Shown here in pieces: positions 41,014 through 50,531 of a DNA stretch of 64,000 nucleotides; position 1 is the stretch's first letter, and each line of letters begins with the position of its first letter. Made by a program: the position numbers and the translations under genes. The notes beneath the pieces are model-generated. The model had not been told where the DNA came from and ran no database searches. It worked only from the letters and a program-made list of their open reading frames with translations. Source of the DNA: Burkholderiales bacterium (GTDB lineage: Bacteria; Pseudomonadota; Gammaproteobacteria; Burkholderiales; Burkholderiaceae_C); contig JAFKGD010000012.1 of NCBI GenBank assembly GCA_017307855.1, positions 62,001 through 126,000 of the forward strand, in the 5' to 3' direction.

Positions 41014-42039
41014 CTAGCCGGGCAAGGCATTGTAGCCGAGGGCCCAGGCGCGGAGCGCTCCGGCGAGGTCGTCCGGCGGTGCACTCTCGAAGGTCAGCGG
41101 GTCGCCGGTTGCCGGGTGCGCGAAGGCCAGCCTCGCCGCGTGCAGGCCCTGCCGCTGCAGTCCGGCGGCTGGTGAACCGCCATACACCCCGTCGCCCACC
41201 AGCGGATGCCCGAGACTGGCCAGATGCACGCGGATCTGGTGTGTACGCCCGGTGTGCAGGCGGCAATGCACCAGCGCACCGGCTTGCGCATTGCCGATCA
41301 GAGTGAAATCGGTGCGCGCGGGTTTGCCGGCGTGCTGCGAAAGATCGACCACGGCCATGCGCAGCCGATGGCGCGGATCGCGCCCGATGGGAGCGTCGAC
41401 GGTGCGCTCGCGCGGCCCCGCCCAGGGCCGGTGCACGAGGGCGATGTACTGCCGGCTCACTTCGCGCGAGGCGATGGCGGCGACCAGTGCGTCCATGGCG
41501 CGGCGGCTGCGGGCGATCACCATCAGGCCGCTGGTGTCCTTGTCCAGCCGGTGCACGATGCCGGCGCGCGGCAGCTGGCGCGCCAGCGGGTCGCAGGCCA
41601 GCAGGCCGTTGAGCAGCGTGCCGCGCCAGTGGCCGGCCGCCGGGTGGACCACCAGGCCGGCCGGCTTGTCTATCACGCGCAGGTGATCGTCCTCGTAGAC
41701 CGTCGTGAGCGGGATATCGTCGGGAAGAAAGGCCTGGCTCTGCGGCGTCGGACGCAGCTCGATCTGACCGCGCTGGCCTGCCCTGACCTTGTGCGACGGC
41801 CGCAGGGCCGGCTGGCCATCGATGCGCACGGCGCCGGCCTCGATCAACTGCGCCAGGTAGCTGCGGGAGAACTCGGTGACGCGCGCGGCCAGCACGCGAT
41901 CGAGCCGCTGACCATGATCGGCCGCAGCGAAGGACAGCTCGCGCAGTTCCGTCGCCGAGGCGGCCAGGCCGTCTTCGGCATCGTCGTCCCAGGCGGCCGC
42001 GTCACCCCCCGCCGATATAATCGATGAGCCTTTGTTCAA
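41014..42039 (-). CDS. rluD: 23S rRNA pseudouridine synthase, RluD type
   Basis: RluA-family enzyme; RluD makes pseudouridines 1911, 1915 and 1917 in helix 69 of 23S rRNA. The protein has an S4 domain (QRLDRVLAARVTEFSRSYLA), then YEDDHLRVIDKPAGLVVHPA, the catalytic Asp in GIVHRLDKDTSGLMVIARS, and HTGRTHQIRVHLASLGHPLV. The likely start is TTG 42039, since no ATG or GTG lies near the expected N-terminus; that gives 341 residues. It is divergent from bamD, the usual rluD-bamD arrangement, with almost no space for two promoters. The exact N-terminus is uncertain. Confidence 0.9.
   Translation of the reverse strand: MNKGSSIISAGGDAAAWDDDAEDGLAASATELRELSFAAADHGQRLDRVLAARVTEFSRSYLAQLIEAGAVRIDGQPALRPSHKVRAGQRGQIELRPTPQSQAFLPDDIPLTTVYEDDHLRVIDKPAGLVVHPAAGHWRGTLLNGLLACDPLARQLPRAGIVHRLDKDTSGLMVIARSRRAMDALVAAIASREVSRQYIALVHRPWAGPRERTVDAPIGRDPRHRLRMAVVDLSQHAGKPARTDFTLIGNAQAGALVHCRLHTGRTHQIRVHLASLGHPLVGDGVYGGSPAAGLQRQGLHAARLAFAHPATGDPLTFESAPPDDLAGALRAWALGYNALPG
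42016..42021 (+). promoter_or_regulatory. -10 box of bamD promoter
   Basis: A perfect TATAAT lies 32 bp before the bamD ATG; the -35 region is not consensus. The RNA would start near 42028, leaving a leader of about 26 bases. The same bases are inside the first codons assigned to rluD on the other strand. Confidence 0.5.
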
Positions 42040-42053
42040 GAAAGTTGCCCGAG

Positions 42054-42857
42054 ATGCATCGCGCCAAATTATCGGCTGTTCCCGTGCTCGTGCTGGCTGG
42101 CGCGCTCCTGGCAGGATGCTCGTCCACGCCCGAGGCCGACAAGACCGCCACCTGGAGCCCGAACCGGATCTATTCCGAGGCCAAGGACGAACTGAATTCC
42201 GGCAGCTACGATGCCGCCATCTCGCTGTTCGAGAAGCTCGAAGGTCGCGCTGCTGGCACGCCGCTGGCCCAGCAGGCGCAGATCGACAAGGCCTACGCCC
42301 AGTACAAGTCGGGCGAGCGCGCCCAGGCCATCTCCACGCTCGACCGCTTCATGCGGCTGCACCCCGCGAGCCCGGCCTACGACTATGCGCTCTACCTGCG
42401 TGGCCTGGTGAACTTCACCGACGACCTGGGGATGTTCTCGTTCGTGACGCGCCAGGATCTGTCGGAACGCGACCAGAAGGCCGCCAAGGAATCGTTCGAG
42501 TCTTTCAAAGAGCTCATCAATCGCTTCCCCGATTCGCGCTACACCCCAGACGCCCGCCTGCGCATGACGTACATCGTCAATTCGCTGGCGCAGTACGAGG
42601 TGCACGTGGCGCGCTATTACTACACGCGTGGCGCCTACCTGGCGGCCGTCAATCGCGCGCAGATCGCCGTGACCGACTACCGCGAGGTGCCGGCCACCGA
42701 AGAAGCGCTCTACATCATGGTGCGTTCCTACGATGCCCTGGGCATGACGCAGCTGCGCGACGACACGCAGCGGGTGCTGCAGCAGAATTACCCGCAGAGC
42801 ACCTTCCTCACCCAGGGCTTCAAGCAGAAGGAAACGGCCTGGTGGCAATTCTGGTGA
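42054..42857 (+). CDS. bamD: outer membrane assembly lipoprotein BamD
   Basis: Essential lipoprotein of the BAM complex with a five-TPR fold, contacting BamA. From ATG 42054 (MHRAKLSAVPVLV) it has 267 residues. The lipobox is LLAGCSS, Cys at about 22. TPR units follow (IYSEAKDELNSGSYDAAISL, DKAYAQYKSGERAQAISTLD, then ESFESFKELINRFPDSRYTP). The C-terminus ends KETAWWQFW. An upstream in-frame ATG at 42024 would put ten residues ahead of the signal peptide and lies at the predicted transcript start, so it is rejected. Its 3' end overlaps dinG by 38 bp on the opposite strand. Confidence 0.95.
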   Translation: MHRAKLSAVPVLVLAGALLAGCSSTPEADKTATWSPNRIYSEAKDELNSGSYDAAISLFEKLEGRAAGTPLAQQAQIDKAYAQYKSGERAQAISTLDRFMRLHPASPAYDYALYLRGLVNFTDDLGMFSFVTRQDLSERDQKAAKESFESFKELINRFPDSRYTPDARLRMTYIVNSLAQYEVHVARYYYTRGAYLAAVNRAQIAVTDYREVPATEEALYIMVRSYDALGMTQLRDDTQRVLQQNYPQSTFLTQGFKQKETAWWQFW

Positions 42858-44835
42858 GTTCGGCTTCGAATTCGCCGGCCGATACCAGCCGACGCATCGG
42901 CGGCAACGCAGCAATCAGCCGTCGGCCATAGCTCATCGTCACCAGGCGAGGATCGCAGACCACCAGGATGCCGGCGTCGGTCTCGCGACGGATGAGCCGG
43001 CCGGCCCCTTGCTTGAGTGCGATGGCAGCCTCAGGCAGCGAGTACTCTGAGAACGGGTTGCGTCGTTGTTGCTCGAGCCGGCGTGAACGGGCCTCCACCT
43101 GCGGATCGTCGGGTGGCGGGAACGGGAGCTTGTCGATCACCACCAGTTGCAGTACGTCGCCGGGCAGATCGATCCCTTCCCAGAACGAAGCCGAAGCCAC
43201 GAGCACCGCGCCACGGTCACCGGCGGCCATGAAGCGGTCGATCAGCACCCGCTTGGGCTGCTGCCCCTGCACCAGGACCTGCACCGGCTGCTCCAGCAGG
43301 TCGCCGAAGCGGCGCTCGAGTTCGTCGCCGATGCTGCGCATCGACCGCAGTGTGGTGGTGAGGACCAACGTGCGCCCACCCAGCGCAGCAGCCGCATCGC
43401 CGGCCAGCCGCGCCACGTGCGCGGGATGGGACGGGTCGGCCGGTCGCGGCATGTCGGCGGGCACGTAAATCGCGGACTGGCGCGCATAGTCGAATGGGCT
43501 GTCGACCCGCAGCACTTCGGCTGACTGCAGGCCGCAGGGCTCGGTGAACCAGCGCAGGCGAGGGTCGTCGCCCAGCGTGGCGGACGTGAAAATCCAGGCC
43601 TTGCCCGGCCCCTGCGGCTGACCCGCGGCGGCCGGCTCGGGCAGCAGGTGGGTCGCCATCGAATCTGCGATGTCCAGCGGTGCCTCCATCAGCCGCCATG
43701 GCGTGCCCGACACATCCACCCATCGGACGCGTCCGTCGGCCGCGGGGGCAGCGAAACGCTCGCAGCGCCTGGCCAAGACGCCGGCCCGCTCGTCCAGCCG
43801 CTGGAAATCAGGCGAGATTTCCACCACGGCGCGCAGTGCTTGCTGCGCAGCCAGACTGGTGTCCCGCAATGACGCCAGGGCCACACGCCATGGCCGCGCC
43901 TCGACACCGTCCGGTGCTTCGCCGAGCCAGCTCAGGCGCACCGCGCCGGTCGAACGCCCCAGCGCCAGCCGCAGGTCGCGCACGCAGCGCTCCAGCGCAG
44001 TGGCAACCCCATGCCAGTCGGCCAGGCCGCGCGCCTGCCCCAGGCCCGCCGCCAGCAGGTCGCGCACGAAATCGAGCAGTTGCCCTGAAGACAGAGGCTC
44101 GCCCATGAACTGCACGCCGGTCTCGTTGAGCTTGTGCGCCTCGTCGAACACAACCACACGCGCCGACGGCAGCAACTCGGCCATCCCTGACTCGCGCACC
44201 GAGAGATCAGCGAAGAACAGGTGGTGGTTGATCACCACCACGTCGGCCTGCAGCGCGTTGCGCCGCGCGAGATTGACGTGGCAATCGCGAAAGCGTGGGC
44301 ATTCCGCGCCCAGGCAGTTTTCACGCGTGGAGGTCACCAGCGGCACGACCGGCGAGCGCTCGTCCAGATCGGGCAATTCGGCGAGATCGCCCCAGCGCGT
44401 CTGGCGCGACCAGGCCTGCACGCGTGAGAGATCGGCGACAGACACCCGGTCGGGCAGAACGGCGCCATGACAGGCCTGCTCCATGCGATGGAGGCAGAGA
44501 TAGCTTCCCCGCCCCTTGAGGAGCGCGGCGCGCACGGGCAGGCCCAGCACGCGCACCAGGCCCGGCAGGTCGCGGCCGAACAACTGGTCCTGCAGTGCCT
44601 TGGTGGCGGTGGAGATCAGCACACGATCGCCGCTGAGCAGTGCCGGCACCAGGTAGGCGTAGGTCTTGCCCACGCCGGTTCCGGCCTCGACGACCAGCGC
44701 GTGGCCCTCCTCGATCGCCTCGCCGACGGCCTGCGCCATGCGGATCTGGCCTTCGCGCGGACGGTAGTCTTCCACCGCGCGTGACAACGGTCCGTCTGCC
44801 GAGAAGACTTCACGAGCCTGCTGCGCGAGGCTCAT
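42820..44835 (-). CDS. ATP-dependent helicase, DinG/YoaA (XPD-like) family
   Basis: Superfamily 2 5'-3' DNA helicase with a probable 4Fe-4S cluster, involved in DNA damage tolerance. The 671-residue protein has Walker A in VVEAGTGVGKTYAYLVPALL, and cluster cysteines spread over YLCLHRMEQAC and ENCLGAECPRFRDCHV. The DEAH box is VVFDEAHKLNE; later motifs are ASASFWEGIDLPGD and KQGAGRLIRRETDAG. It resembles YoaA more than long-form DinG. The ATG at 44835 shares one base with the stop of the upstream small gene (TGATG). The C-terminus overlaps the convergent bamD gene by 38 bp. Confidence 0.93.
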   Translation of the reverse strand: MSLAQQAREVFSADGPLSRAVEDYRPREGQIRMAQAVGEAIEEGHALVVEAGTGVGKTYAYLVPALLSGDRVLISTATKALQDQLFGRDLPGLVRVLGLPVRAALLKGRGSYLCLHRMEQACHGAVLPDRVSVADLSRVQAWSRQTRWGDLAELPDLDERSPVVPLVTSTRENCLGAECPRFRDCHVNLARRNALQADVVVINHHLFFADLSVRESGMAELLPSARVVVFDEAHKLNETGVQFMGEPLSSGQLLDFVRDLLAAGLGQARGLADWHGVATALERCVRDLRLALGRSTGAVRLSWLGEAPDGVEARPWRVALASLRDTSLAAQQALRAVVEISPDFQRLDERAGVLARRCERFAAPAADGRVRWVDVSGTPWRLMEAPLDIADSMATHLLPEPAAAGQPQGPGKAWIFTSATLGDDPRLRWFTEPCGLQSAEVLRVDSPFDYARQSAIYVPADMPRPADPSHPAHVARLAGDAAAALGGRTLVLTTTLRSMRSIGDELERRFGDLLEQPVQVLVQGQQPKRVLIDRFMAAGDRGAVLVASASFWEGIDLPGDVLQLVVIDKLPFPPPDDPQVEARSRRLEQQRRNPFSEYSLPEAAIALKQGAGRLIRRETDAGILVVCDPRLVTMSYGRRLIAALPPMRRLVSAGEFEAELTRIATRPFPSA

Positions 44836-45038
44836 CAAGCCGGCTCTTTGGGGTCGAGCGCCAATTCCAGTCGCGCGAGCTGATCCCGCAGTGCCAGCCG
44901 CCGCTTCTTGAGGCGTCGCATCAGCAATTCGTCGGCGGGGGACTGGGCCGTCAGCCGGTCGATGGTGGCGTCGAGATCGGCATGCTCGATGCGCATCTCG
45001 ATCAGGCGCCGGCCGGGGGAGTGCAGGTTGGTGTCCAC
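44835..45038 (-). CDS. YdcH/DUF465-family small protein
   Basis: A 67-residue soluble alpha-helical protein: EMRIEHADLDATIDRLTAQS followed by LMRRLKKRRLALRDQLARLE, the hallmark two-helix pattern of the YdcH (DUF465) family, which has no fixed function. The start is taken as GTG 45038 for family length; an ATG at 44996 would give a 53-residue product. It overlaps the dinG-type helicase start by one base and is divergent from the PP2C gene. Confidence 0.8.
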   Translation of the reverse strand: MDTNLHSPGRRLIEMRIEHADLDATIDRLTAQSPADELLMRRLKKRRLALRDQLARLELALDPKEPA

Positions 45039-45143
45039 GGGTGGGGGACGGGATGGTCTTGTGGTACTGTGCGCGGAGCGCGCGGCCGATGATACGGCCT
45101 TGCCCTCAATTAATCGAGCATAGAAGAGGGGTGTAGGGGCACC

Positions 45144-45953
45144 ATGAACAAAGGCTTTCGTCTGAGTGCGGCCACCGGCATCCACAAGGGTGACCGGGAG
45201 TACCAGCAGGATCAGGTGGTGTTGCTGAGCCACCCTCGCGTGGTGGGCTGCATTCTGGGCGTGGTGGCCGATGGCATGGGCGGCCGCAGCGGTGGCCGCA
45301 AGGCGTCCGATCAGGTGCTGCTGACGGCTCGCCAGCTGTTCGAGACCTTCTCGCCCGAGCGCGACGATGCGCCCTCCATGCTCAAGCAGATCCTCGACGA
45401 GGCGCACATCGTCATCAAGCTCACCGCCATCTCTGCCGAGCAGGAGCCGCACAGCACGCTCGCCGCCTTCCTCATCAATCCGCGTGGCGACTCTCACTGG
45501 ATCCATACCGGTGATTCGCGCATCTACCACTACCACGGCGACCGGCTGGTCAAGCGCACGATGGACCATTCGTACGTGCAGGCCCTGGTGGACCGTGGCG
45601 ACATCACGGAAGAAGAGGCGCAATCCCATCCGCAGTCCAACATCCTGCTCGGTTGCCTGGGCATGGAAGAAGAGCCGCCCATGGACACGCATTTCATCCC
45701 GCGCCTGCGCCCCGGCGACACGCTGATGGCCTGCAGCGATGGCGTCTGGCACTACTTCAGTCCCGAGGAAATCGGATCCATCCTTTCGACGTTGTCGCCG
45801 CGAGAGGCCACCGAGTTCATGATCGACAAGGCCCGCTCGCGCGGACAAGGCGGCGGAGACAATCTGTCGCTGGTCGTGGTGAAGGTGGAGCCGCTGCAGG
45901 AAGAATCCCCTGCCCCTGCCCCGATGCAACCCGGGGGCTGGCCGGCGGCCTGA
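45144..45953 (+). CDS. PP2C-family serine/threonine phosphatase
   Basis: Metal-dependent protein phosphatase (PPM/Stp type), 269 residues, cytoplasmic. Family motifs in order are IHKGDREYQQDQ (metal and substrate contacts), GVVADGMGGRSGG (metal Asp), STLAAFLINPRG, HTGDSRIYHYHGDRL, MACSDGVWHY and GGGDNLSLVVVKV (last metal Asp). The ATG at 45144 follows GGGG by a few bases. It stands alone; no kinase or FHA partner is adjacent, which is unusual for such phosphatases in type VI or signalling clusters. Substrate unknown. Confidence 0.92.
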   Translation: MNKGFRLSAATGIHKGDREYQQDQVVLLSHPRVVGCILGVVADGMGGRSGGRKASDQVLLTARQLFETFSPERDDAPSMLKQILDEAHIVIKLTAISAEQEPHSTLAAFLINPRGDSHWIHTGDSRIYHYHGDRLVKRTMDHSYVQALVDRGDITEEEAQSHPQSNILLGCLGMEEEPPMDTHFIPRLRPGDTLMACSDGVWHYFSPEEIGSILSTLSPREATEFMIDKARSRGQGGGDNLSLVVVKVEPLQEESPAPAPMQPGGWPAA

Positions 45954-45975
45954 TCAGGCAGTAGCCCCGGCGCCG

Positions 45976-46602
45976 TCAGGGCGGAACGGGCAGTGGCATG
46001 GCTGGCGGCTTGGCCCGCCGCTGCGTCGCGGCCTCGCGCTTGCGGCGGCGCTCGTTGGCTTGTGCTTCGCGCGTGGCTTCGTCGGTAGCCCGCGTGGCGT
46101 TGCGCGCCGCGCGGGTTTCTGCTGCGCCCGGTGACGGCGGCGCAGGCAATTGAGACCGGGCCCGCGCGCTGGCCCTGGACTCGCCCACTTGCCGGTCTGC
46201 CGCCTTGCTCGCTGATCTCCGGTCGCGCTCAGCCTGACTGGCGCTCTCCGACGAGGCCCGCCGCTCGTCTTCGCCGCTGCGCATCCTCTGCCGCTCGTCG
46301 AGACGGCGGACCTGATCAGCCGCATCGCGTGTGCGTTGCTGGTCGTTGAGCGCCGTTTCCTGCCGGCGCAGGTCAGCCACCGCGAGGCGGTGACGCCGGC
46401 GCGCATCTTCCACGCAGGAGGTCACCACGAAGCGCTGATAACAGGCGGCCAGTTCGCTGTCGAGCACGGCCTGCGCCCGCACCCGCTCTGCACCGATGCG
46501 TGCGCGCTCCTGCGCCTCGGGCGCCTGCTGCGCGATGGCCGGCACCAGCCCGGCAGCCGCCATGCCCGCAGCAAGAAAGACGTGGGCGAGCGCTCGGATC
46601 AT
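45976..46602 (-). CDS. exported hypothetical protein with charged helical region
   Basis: A 208-residue protein of no recognised family. The signal peptide is at about 1-24 (LAHVFLAAGMAAAGLVPAIA). There follows a long Arg/Glu/Ala-rich region likely to be helical or coiled (ERARIGAERVRAQAV; LRRQETALNDQQRTRDAADQ), with two Cys at about 54 and 63 (LAACYQRFVVTSCVEDARRR), and a Pro/Lys/Arg tail. The ATG at 46602 overlaps the zapE stop by four bases. Small periplasmic proteins with this look occur near zapE in related bacteria; function unknown. Confidence 0.72.
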   Translation of the reverse strand: MIRALAHVFLAAGMAAAGLVPAIAQQAPEAQERARIGAERVRAQAVLDSELAACYQRFVVTSCVEDARRRHRLAVADLRRQETALNDQQRTRDAADQVRRLDERQRMRSGEDERRASSESASQAERDRRSASKAADRQVGESRASARARSQLPAPPSPGAAETRAARNATRATDEATREAQANERRRKREAATQRRAKPPAMPLPVPP

Positions 46603-47696
46603 GTCAATGCCGTATCGACGACGCGGCGCTCCAGGGCCAGGAACTCGGACGACTGCATTTCGCCCAGGCGCGACACCGTGCGCGGAAACTCGTGCGCCAG
46701 AGGGCCTTCGGTATAGAGCTCTTCGGCCGGCACGGCGGCAGACATGATGAGCTTCACACGCCGGTCGTAGAGCACGTCCACCAGCCACGTGAAGCGACGC
46801 GCCTCCGAGGCCATCCGCACGGGCATGTGCGGCACGTCGGACAGCAGGACGGTGTGGAACTGGCTTGCGATCTCCAGGTAGTCGTTCTGCGAGCGCGGAC
46901 CACCGCACAGCGTCCTGAAATCGAACCACACCACCCCACCTGCCTTGCGGCGCGCACGTATCTCGCGCTGCTCGATGTGCAGCAGTGGATCTTCGTCCTG
47001 CGTCTCGGCCAGCCGATCAAATGCCTGAGCCATCTCGGCGTCGGCCTCGGGCCCGTTGGGCACGTGGTAGAGCTTGACCTGCTCGAGCGTGCGGCGCCGG
47101 TAGTCGGTACCGTTGTCCACGTTGATCACCTCCAGCCGTTCATTGAGCAGGTCGATGGCCGGCAGGATGCGGTCACGGTGCAAGCCCCCGGGATACAGGT
47201 CGTCCGGGCGGAAATTCGACGTGGTCACGAAGCCCACGCCGTTGTCGAACAGCGCCACCAGCAAGCGATGCAGGATCATCGCGTCGGTGATGTCGGCAAC
47301 ATGGAATTCGTCGAAGCAGATCAGCTTGTAGCGCTTGGCCATGCGTCGGCCGAGCTCGTCGAGCGGGTTCACCGTGCCTTGCAACCCCACCAGTTCGCGG
47401 TGCACCTCGCGCATGAACTCGTGGAAGTGCAAACGCGTCTTGCGACGGATCGGCACAGCATTGAAGAAGCAGTCCATGAGGAAGCTCTTGCCGCGCCCCA
47501 CACCGCCGTACATGTACACGCCCCGCGGAATGTCGGGGCGGTTGATGAGCTTCTTGAGGGCGCTCGAACGCTTCTGCTTGTACGCCGTCCATTCGCTGGC
47601 ACAGCGCTCCAGCGCTTCGACGGCGCGCAGTTGCGCGGGATCGCTCTTGAACCCGCGGGTGTTCAGTTCGGCTTCGTAGGCAGCTTTGACGGACAT
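46599..47696 (-). CDS. zapE: cell division ATPase ZapE (AFG1-like)
   Basis: AAA-type ATPase that acts on the Z-ring during late division and stress. The 365-residue protein has Walker A in VYMYGGVGRGKSFLMDCFFN, HFHEFMREVHRELVGL, Walker B in KLICFDEFHVADITDA, sensor-like VTTSNFRPDDLYPGGLHRDR, and a C-terminal WLVDVLYDRRVKLIMSA. ATG 47696 (MSVKAAYEAEL) is used; the upstream frame overlaps the lpdA terminator. It follows sucA-sucB-lpdA, as in other betaproteobacteria. Confidence 0.95.
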   Translation of the reverse strand: MSVKAAYEAELNTRGFKSDPAQLRAVEALERCASEWTAYKQKRSSALKKLINRPDIPRGVYMYGGVGRGKSFLMDCFFNAVPIRRKTRLHFHEFMREVHRELVGLQGTVNPLDELGRRMAKRYKLICFDEFHVADITDAMILHRLLVALFDNGVGFVTTSNFRPDDLYPGGLHRDRILPAIDLLNERLEVINVDNGTDYRRRTLEQVKLYHVPNGPEADAEMAQAFDRLAETQDEDPLLHIEQREIRARRKAGGVVWFDFRTLCGGPRSQNDYLEIASQFHTVLLSDVPHMPVRMASEARRFTWLVDVLYDRRVKLIMSAAVPAEELYTEGPLAHEFPRTVSRLGEMQSSEFLALERRVVDTALT

Positions 47697-47718
47697 GGAT
47701 GTGGCGGCCGCATCAAGC

Positions 47719-47753
47719 AAAAGGGCCTGCCCGACGGTGCGTCCGGCAGGCCC
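47719..47753 (-). terminator. intrinsic terminator after lpdA
   Basis: On the minus strand GGGCCTGCC (47753-47745) and GGCAGGCCC (47731-47723) form a 9-bp stem with a 13-base loop, followed by TTTTG. It lies about 20 bp after the lpdA stop and just ahead of zapE. Confidence 0.85.
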
Positions 47754-47773
47754 GTATGCGGCTTACGGCTTCC

Positions 47774-49201
47774 TCAGAAGTTCAGGGTGCGCTTGTCGAC
47801 CGCCAGCGCGGCCTCTTTGGTCGCCTCGGACAGCGACGGGTGCGCATGGCAGATGCGGGCGATGTCCTCGGCGCTGGCCTTGAACTCCATCGCCACCACG
47901 GCCTCGGAGATCAGCTCGCTGACCTGCGGACCGACCATGTGCACGCCCAGGATCTCGTCCGTGGCGGCATCGGCCAGGAACTTGACCATACCCGTCGTGT
48001 CGCCCAGCGCGCGCGCGCGGCCGTTGGCAAGGAACGGGAAGGTGCCGGCCTTGTACTTCACGCCGTCCGCCTTCAGCTGCTGCTCGGTGCGGCCCACCCA
48101 GGCGATCTCGGGGCTGGTGTAAATGACCCAGGGGATGGTGTTGAAATTGACATGCCCGTGCTGGCCCGCGATGCGCTCGGCCACGGCAACGCCCTCTTCC
48201 TCGGCCTTGTGCGCGAGCATGGGGCCGCGCACCACGTCGCCCACGGCCCAGACGCCCGGCAGGTTCGTCTTGCACTCGTCGTCGACCACGATGGCGCCAC
48301 GCTCGTCGAGCTTGAGACCCACGGCTTCGACGTTCAGGCCGATGGTGTTGGGCACGCGGCCGATCGAGACGATCAGCTTGTCCACTTCCAGCGTCTGCGC
48401 ATCGCCCTTGGCGTTGGTGTAGGCCACCGACACGCCCTTCTTGGCGGTCTTGATCTCGCCGACCTTCACGCCCAGTTCGATCTTCAGGCCCTGCTTGTCG
48501 AACGCCTTCTTGGCTTCCTTGGCGATCTGCTCGTCCACCGCGCCCAGGAACGTGGGCAGGCCTTCGAGGATGGTCACGTCGGCACCGAGACGGCGCCAGA
48601 CCGAACCCATTTCGAGACCGATCACGCCCGAGCCGATCAGCGCGAGCTTCTTGGGCACGGCGCCGATGCGCAGCGCACCGTCGTTGGACAGCACGTTGAC
48701 TTCGTCGAACGGCGTGCCGGGCAACGCACGGGCGTTAGAACCCGTCGCGATGATGATCTGCTTGCCCGCAAGGGTTTCTTCGGCCGTGCCGGTGACCTTG
48801 ATCTCGTAGCCGCCATCGGCTGCCTTGACGAACGAACCGCGGCCATGGAAGAAACTGACCTTGTTCTTCTTGAACAGGTACAGGATGCCGTCGTTGTTCT
48901 GCTTCACGACCGCATCCTTGCGGCCGATCATCTTGCCAACGTCCAGCCCCAGGCCCTTGACCTCGATGCCGTGCTCGGCGAAATGCTTGCCCGCATGCTC
49001 GTAGTGCTCCGAGCTTTGCAGCAGCGCCTTCGACGGGATGCAGCCGACGTTGGTGCAGGTGCCGCCGGGCGCCGGGCCGCCCTTCTCGTTCTTCCATTCG
49101 TCGATGCAGGCGACGTTGAAACCCAGTTGCGCGGCGCGGATGGCGGCGATGTAGCCGCCGGGGCCGCCGCCGATGACGATGACGTCGAATTGCTTGGACA
49201 T
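47774..49201 (-). CDS. lpdA: dihydrolipoyl dehydrogenase (E3)
   Basis: FAD flavoprotein that re-oxidises the dihydrolipoyl group of the 2-oxoglutarate dehydrogenase complex with NAD+. The 475-residue protein has the FAD-binding [17 protein letters not shown], the redox disulfide in [16 protein letters not shown], the NAD-binding [20 protein letters not shown], and the C-terminal active-site [16 protein letters not shown]. It follows sucB by ten bases and is likely co-transcribed with sucAB; a terminator follows. Confidence 0.96.
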   Translation of the reverse strand: MSKQFDVIVIGGGPGGYIAAIRAAQLGFNVACIDEWKNEKGGPAPGGTCTNVGCIPSKALLQSSEHYEHAGKHFAEHGIEVKGLGLDVGKMIGRKDAVVKQNNDGILYLFKKNKVSFFHGRGSFVKAADGGYEIKVTGTAEETLAGKQIIIATGSNARALPGTPFDEVNVLSNDGALRIGAVPKKLALIGSGVIGLEMGSVWRRLGADVTILEGLPTFLGAVDEQIAKEAKKAFDKQGLKIELGVKVGEIKTAKKGVSVAYTNAKGDAQTLEVDKLIVSIGRVPNTIGLNVEAVGLKLDERGAIVVDDECKTNLPGVWAVGDVVRGPMLAHKAEEEGVAVAERIAGQHGHVNFNTIPWVIYTSPEIAWVGRTEQQLKADGVKYKAGTFPFLANGRARALGDTTGMVKFLADAATDEILGVHMVGPQVSELISEAVVAMEFKASAEDIARICHAHPSLSEATKEAALAVDKRTLNF

Positions 49202-49211
49202 CCGGTTCTCC

Positions 49212-50474
49212 TCAGATGTCGAAAAGCAGGCGCGAGGGATCTTCCAGCGCGTCCTTCATGGCGACCAGGCCCAGCACGGCTTCGCGGCCATCGATGATGC
49301 GGTGGTCGTACGACATCGCGAGGTAGTTCATCGGGCGCACCACGACCTGGCCGTTTTCGACCATGGCGCGGTCCTTGGTGGCATGGACGCCCAGGATGGC
49401 CGACTGGGGCGGGTTGATGATGGGGGTGGACATCATCGAGCCGAACGTGCCGCCATTGGAGATCGAGAAAGTACCGCCGGTCATCTCCTCGATGCCCAGC
49501 TTGCCTTCCTGCGCCTTCTTGCCGAACTCGGCGATCTTCTTCTCGATGTCGGCGAAGCTCATCTGGTCTGCGTTGCGCAGGATGGGCACCACCAGGCCGC
49601 GCGGCGAACCCACCGCGATGCCGATGTCGAAATAGCCGTGATAGACGATGTCGTTGCCATCGACCGAGGCGTTGAGCACCGGATACTTCTTGAGGGCATG
49701 GACGGCGGCCTTCACGAAGAAGGACATGAAGCCCAGCTTGGTGCCGTGTTCCTTGGTGAACGCGTCCTGGAACTTCTTGCGCAGATCCATCACCGGCGCC
49801 ATGTTCACTTCGTTGAACGTCGTGAGGATGGCATTGGTGGATTGCGATTGAAGCAGGCGCTCGGCCACGCGGGCGCGCAGCCGGCTCATCGGCACGCGCT
49901 GCTCGGGACGGTCACCCAGGTTGGCGGGAGCCACGGGAGCCGACACTTGCGGCAGCGCGGCCTTGGGCGCGCCCGTGGGGATGGCGGCCGGCGCCGGCTT
50001 GGCACCGCCGGCCACGGCGGCCAGCACGTCACCCTTGGTCACGCGGCCATCCTTGCCGGAGCCGGCCACGTCGCCGGTCTTCAGGCCGTTGTCGGCCAGC
50101 AGCTTGGCCGCTGCAGGCATGGCCACGTCGGACTTGGAGCCACCCGTGGCGGCAGCCGCAGCAGGGGCAGGAGCGGCAGCAGCTGGCGCCGGGGCAGCGG
50201 CCGCCGGTGCGGATGCCGCTGCGCTGGCCTTGCCGTCGGTGTCGATCTTCGCGATCAGCTGATCGGACACCACCGTACCGCCATCGGCCACCACGATCTC
50301 GGCCAGCACGCCGGCGCTGGGAGCGGGAACCTCGAGCACCACTTTGTCGGTCTCGATCTCGATCAGGATTTCATCGGCCGCGACGGCTTCTCCCGCCTTC
50401 TTCTTCCACTGCAGCATGGTGGCTTCGGCCACGGATTCGGACAGCTGAGGGACTTTGACTTCAACGATTGCCAT
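49212..50474 (-). CDS. sucB: dihydrolipoyllysine-residue succinyltransferase (E2)
   Basis: Core of the 2-oxoglutarate dehydrogenase complex; transfers succinyl from TPP to CoA via lipoyl-lysine. The 420-residue protein has the lipoyl domain (lipoylated Lys44 in [10 protein letters not shown]), an Ala/Pro linker, and the peripheral-subunit-binding domain (about 118-153, [13 protein letters not shown] with [16 protein letters not shown]). A second linker leads to the catalytic domain ending in [20 protein letters not shown], with the catalytic His and Asp. ATG 50474, 57 bp after sucA, with a hairpin in between. Confidence 0.96.
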   Translation of the reverse strand: MAIVEVKVPQLSESVAEATMLQWKKKAGEAVAADEILIEIETDKVVLEVPAPSAGVLAEIVVADGGTVVSDQLIAKIDTDGKASAAASAPAAAAPAPAAAAPAPAAAAATGGSKSDVAMPAAAKLLADNGLKTGDVAGSGKDGRVTKGDVLAAVAGGAKPAPAAIPTGAPKAALPQVSAPVAPANLGDRPEQRVPMSRLRARVAERLLQSQSTNAILTTFNEVNMAPVMDLRKKFQDAFTKEHGTKLGFMSFFVKAAVHALKKYPVLNASVDGNDIVYHGYFDIGIAVGSPRGLVVPILRNADQMSFADIEKKIAEFGKKAQEGKLGIEEMTGGTFSISNGGTFGSMMSTPIINPPQSAILGVHATKDRAMVENGQVVVRPMNYLAMSYDHRIIDGREAVLGLVAMKDALEDPSRLLFDI

Positions 50475-50504
50475 GTCAGTTCTTTCGTGTGTTCTGTTCG
50501 GTGC

Positions 50505-50524
50505 GCCGCGCGACGCCGCGCGGC
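50505..50524. other. perfect hairpin between sucA and sucB
   Basis: Arms GCCGCGCG and CGCGCGGC with an ACGC loop. No T-run follows on the minus strand, so it is unlikely to terminate; it may protect or process the sucA end or lower sucB read-through. Direct observation, function inferred. Confidence 0.55.
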
Positions 50525-50531
50525 CCTTGAA

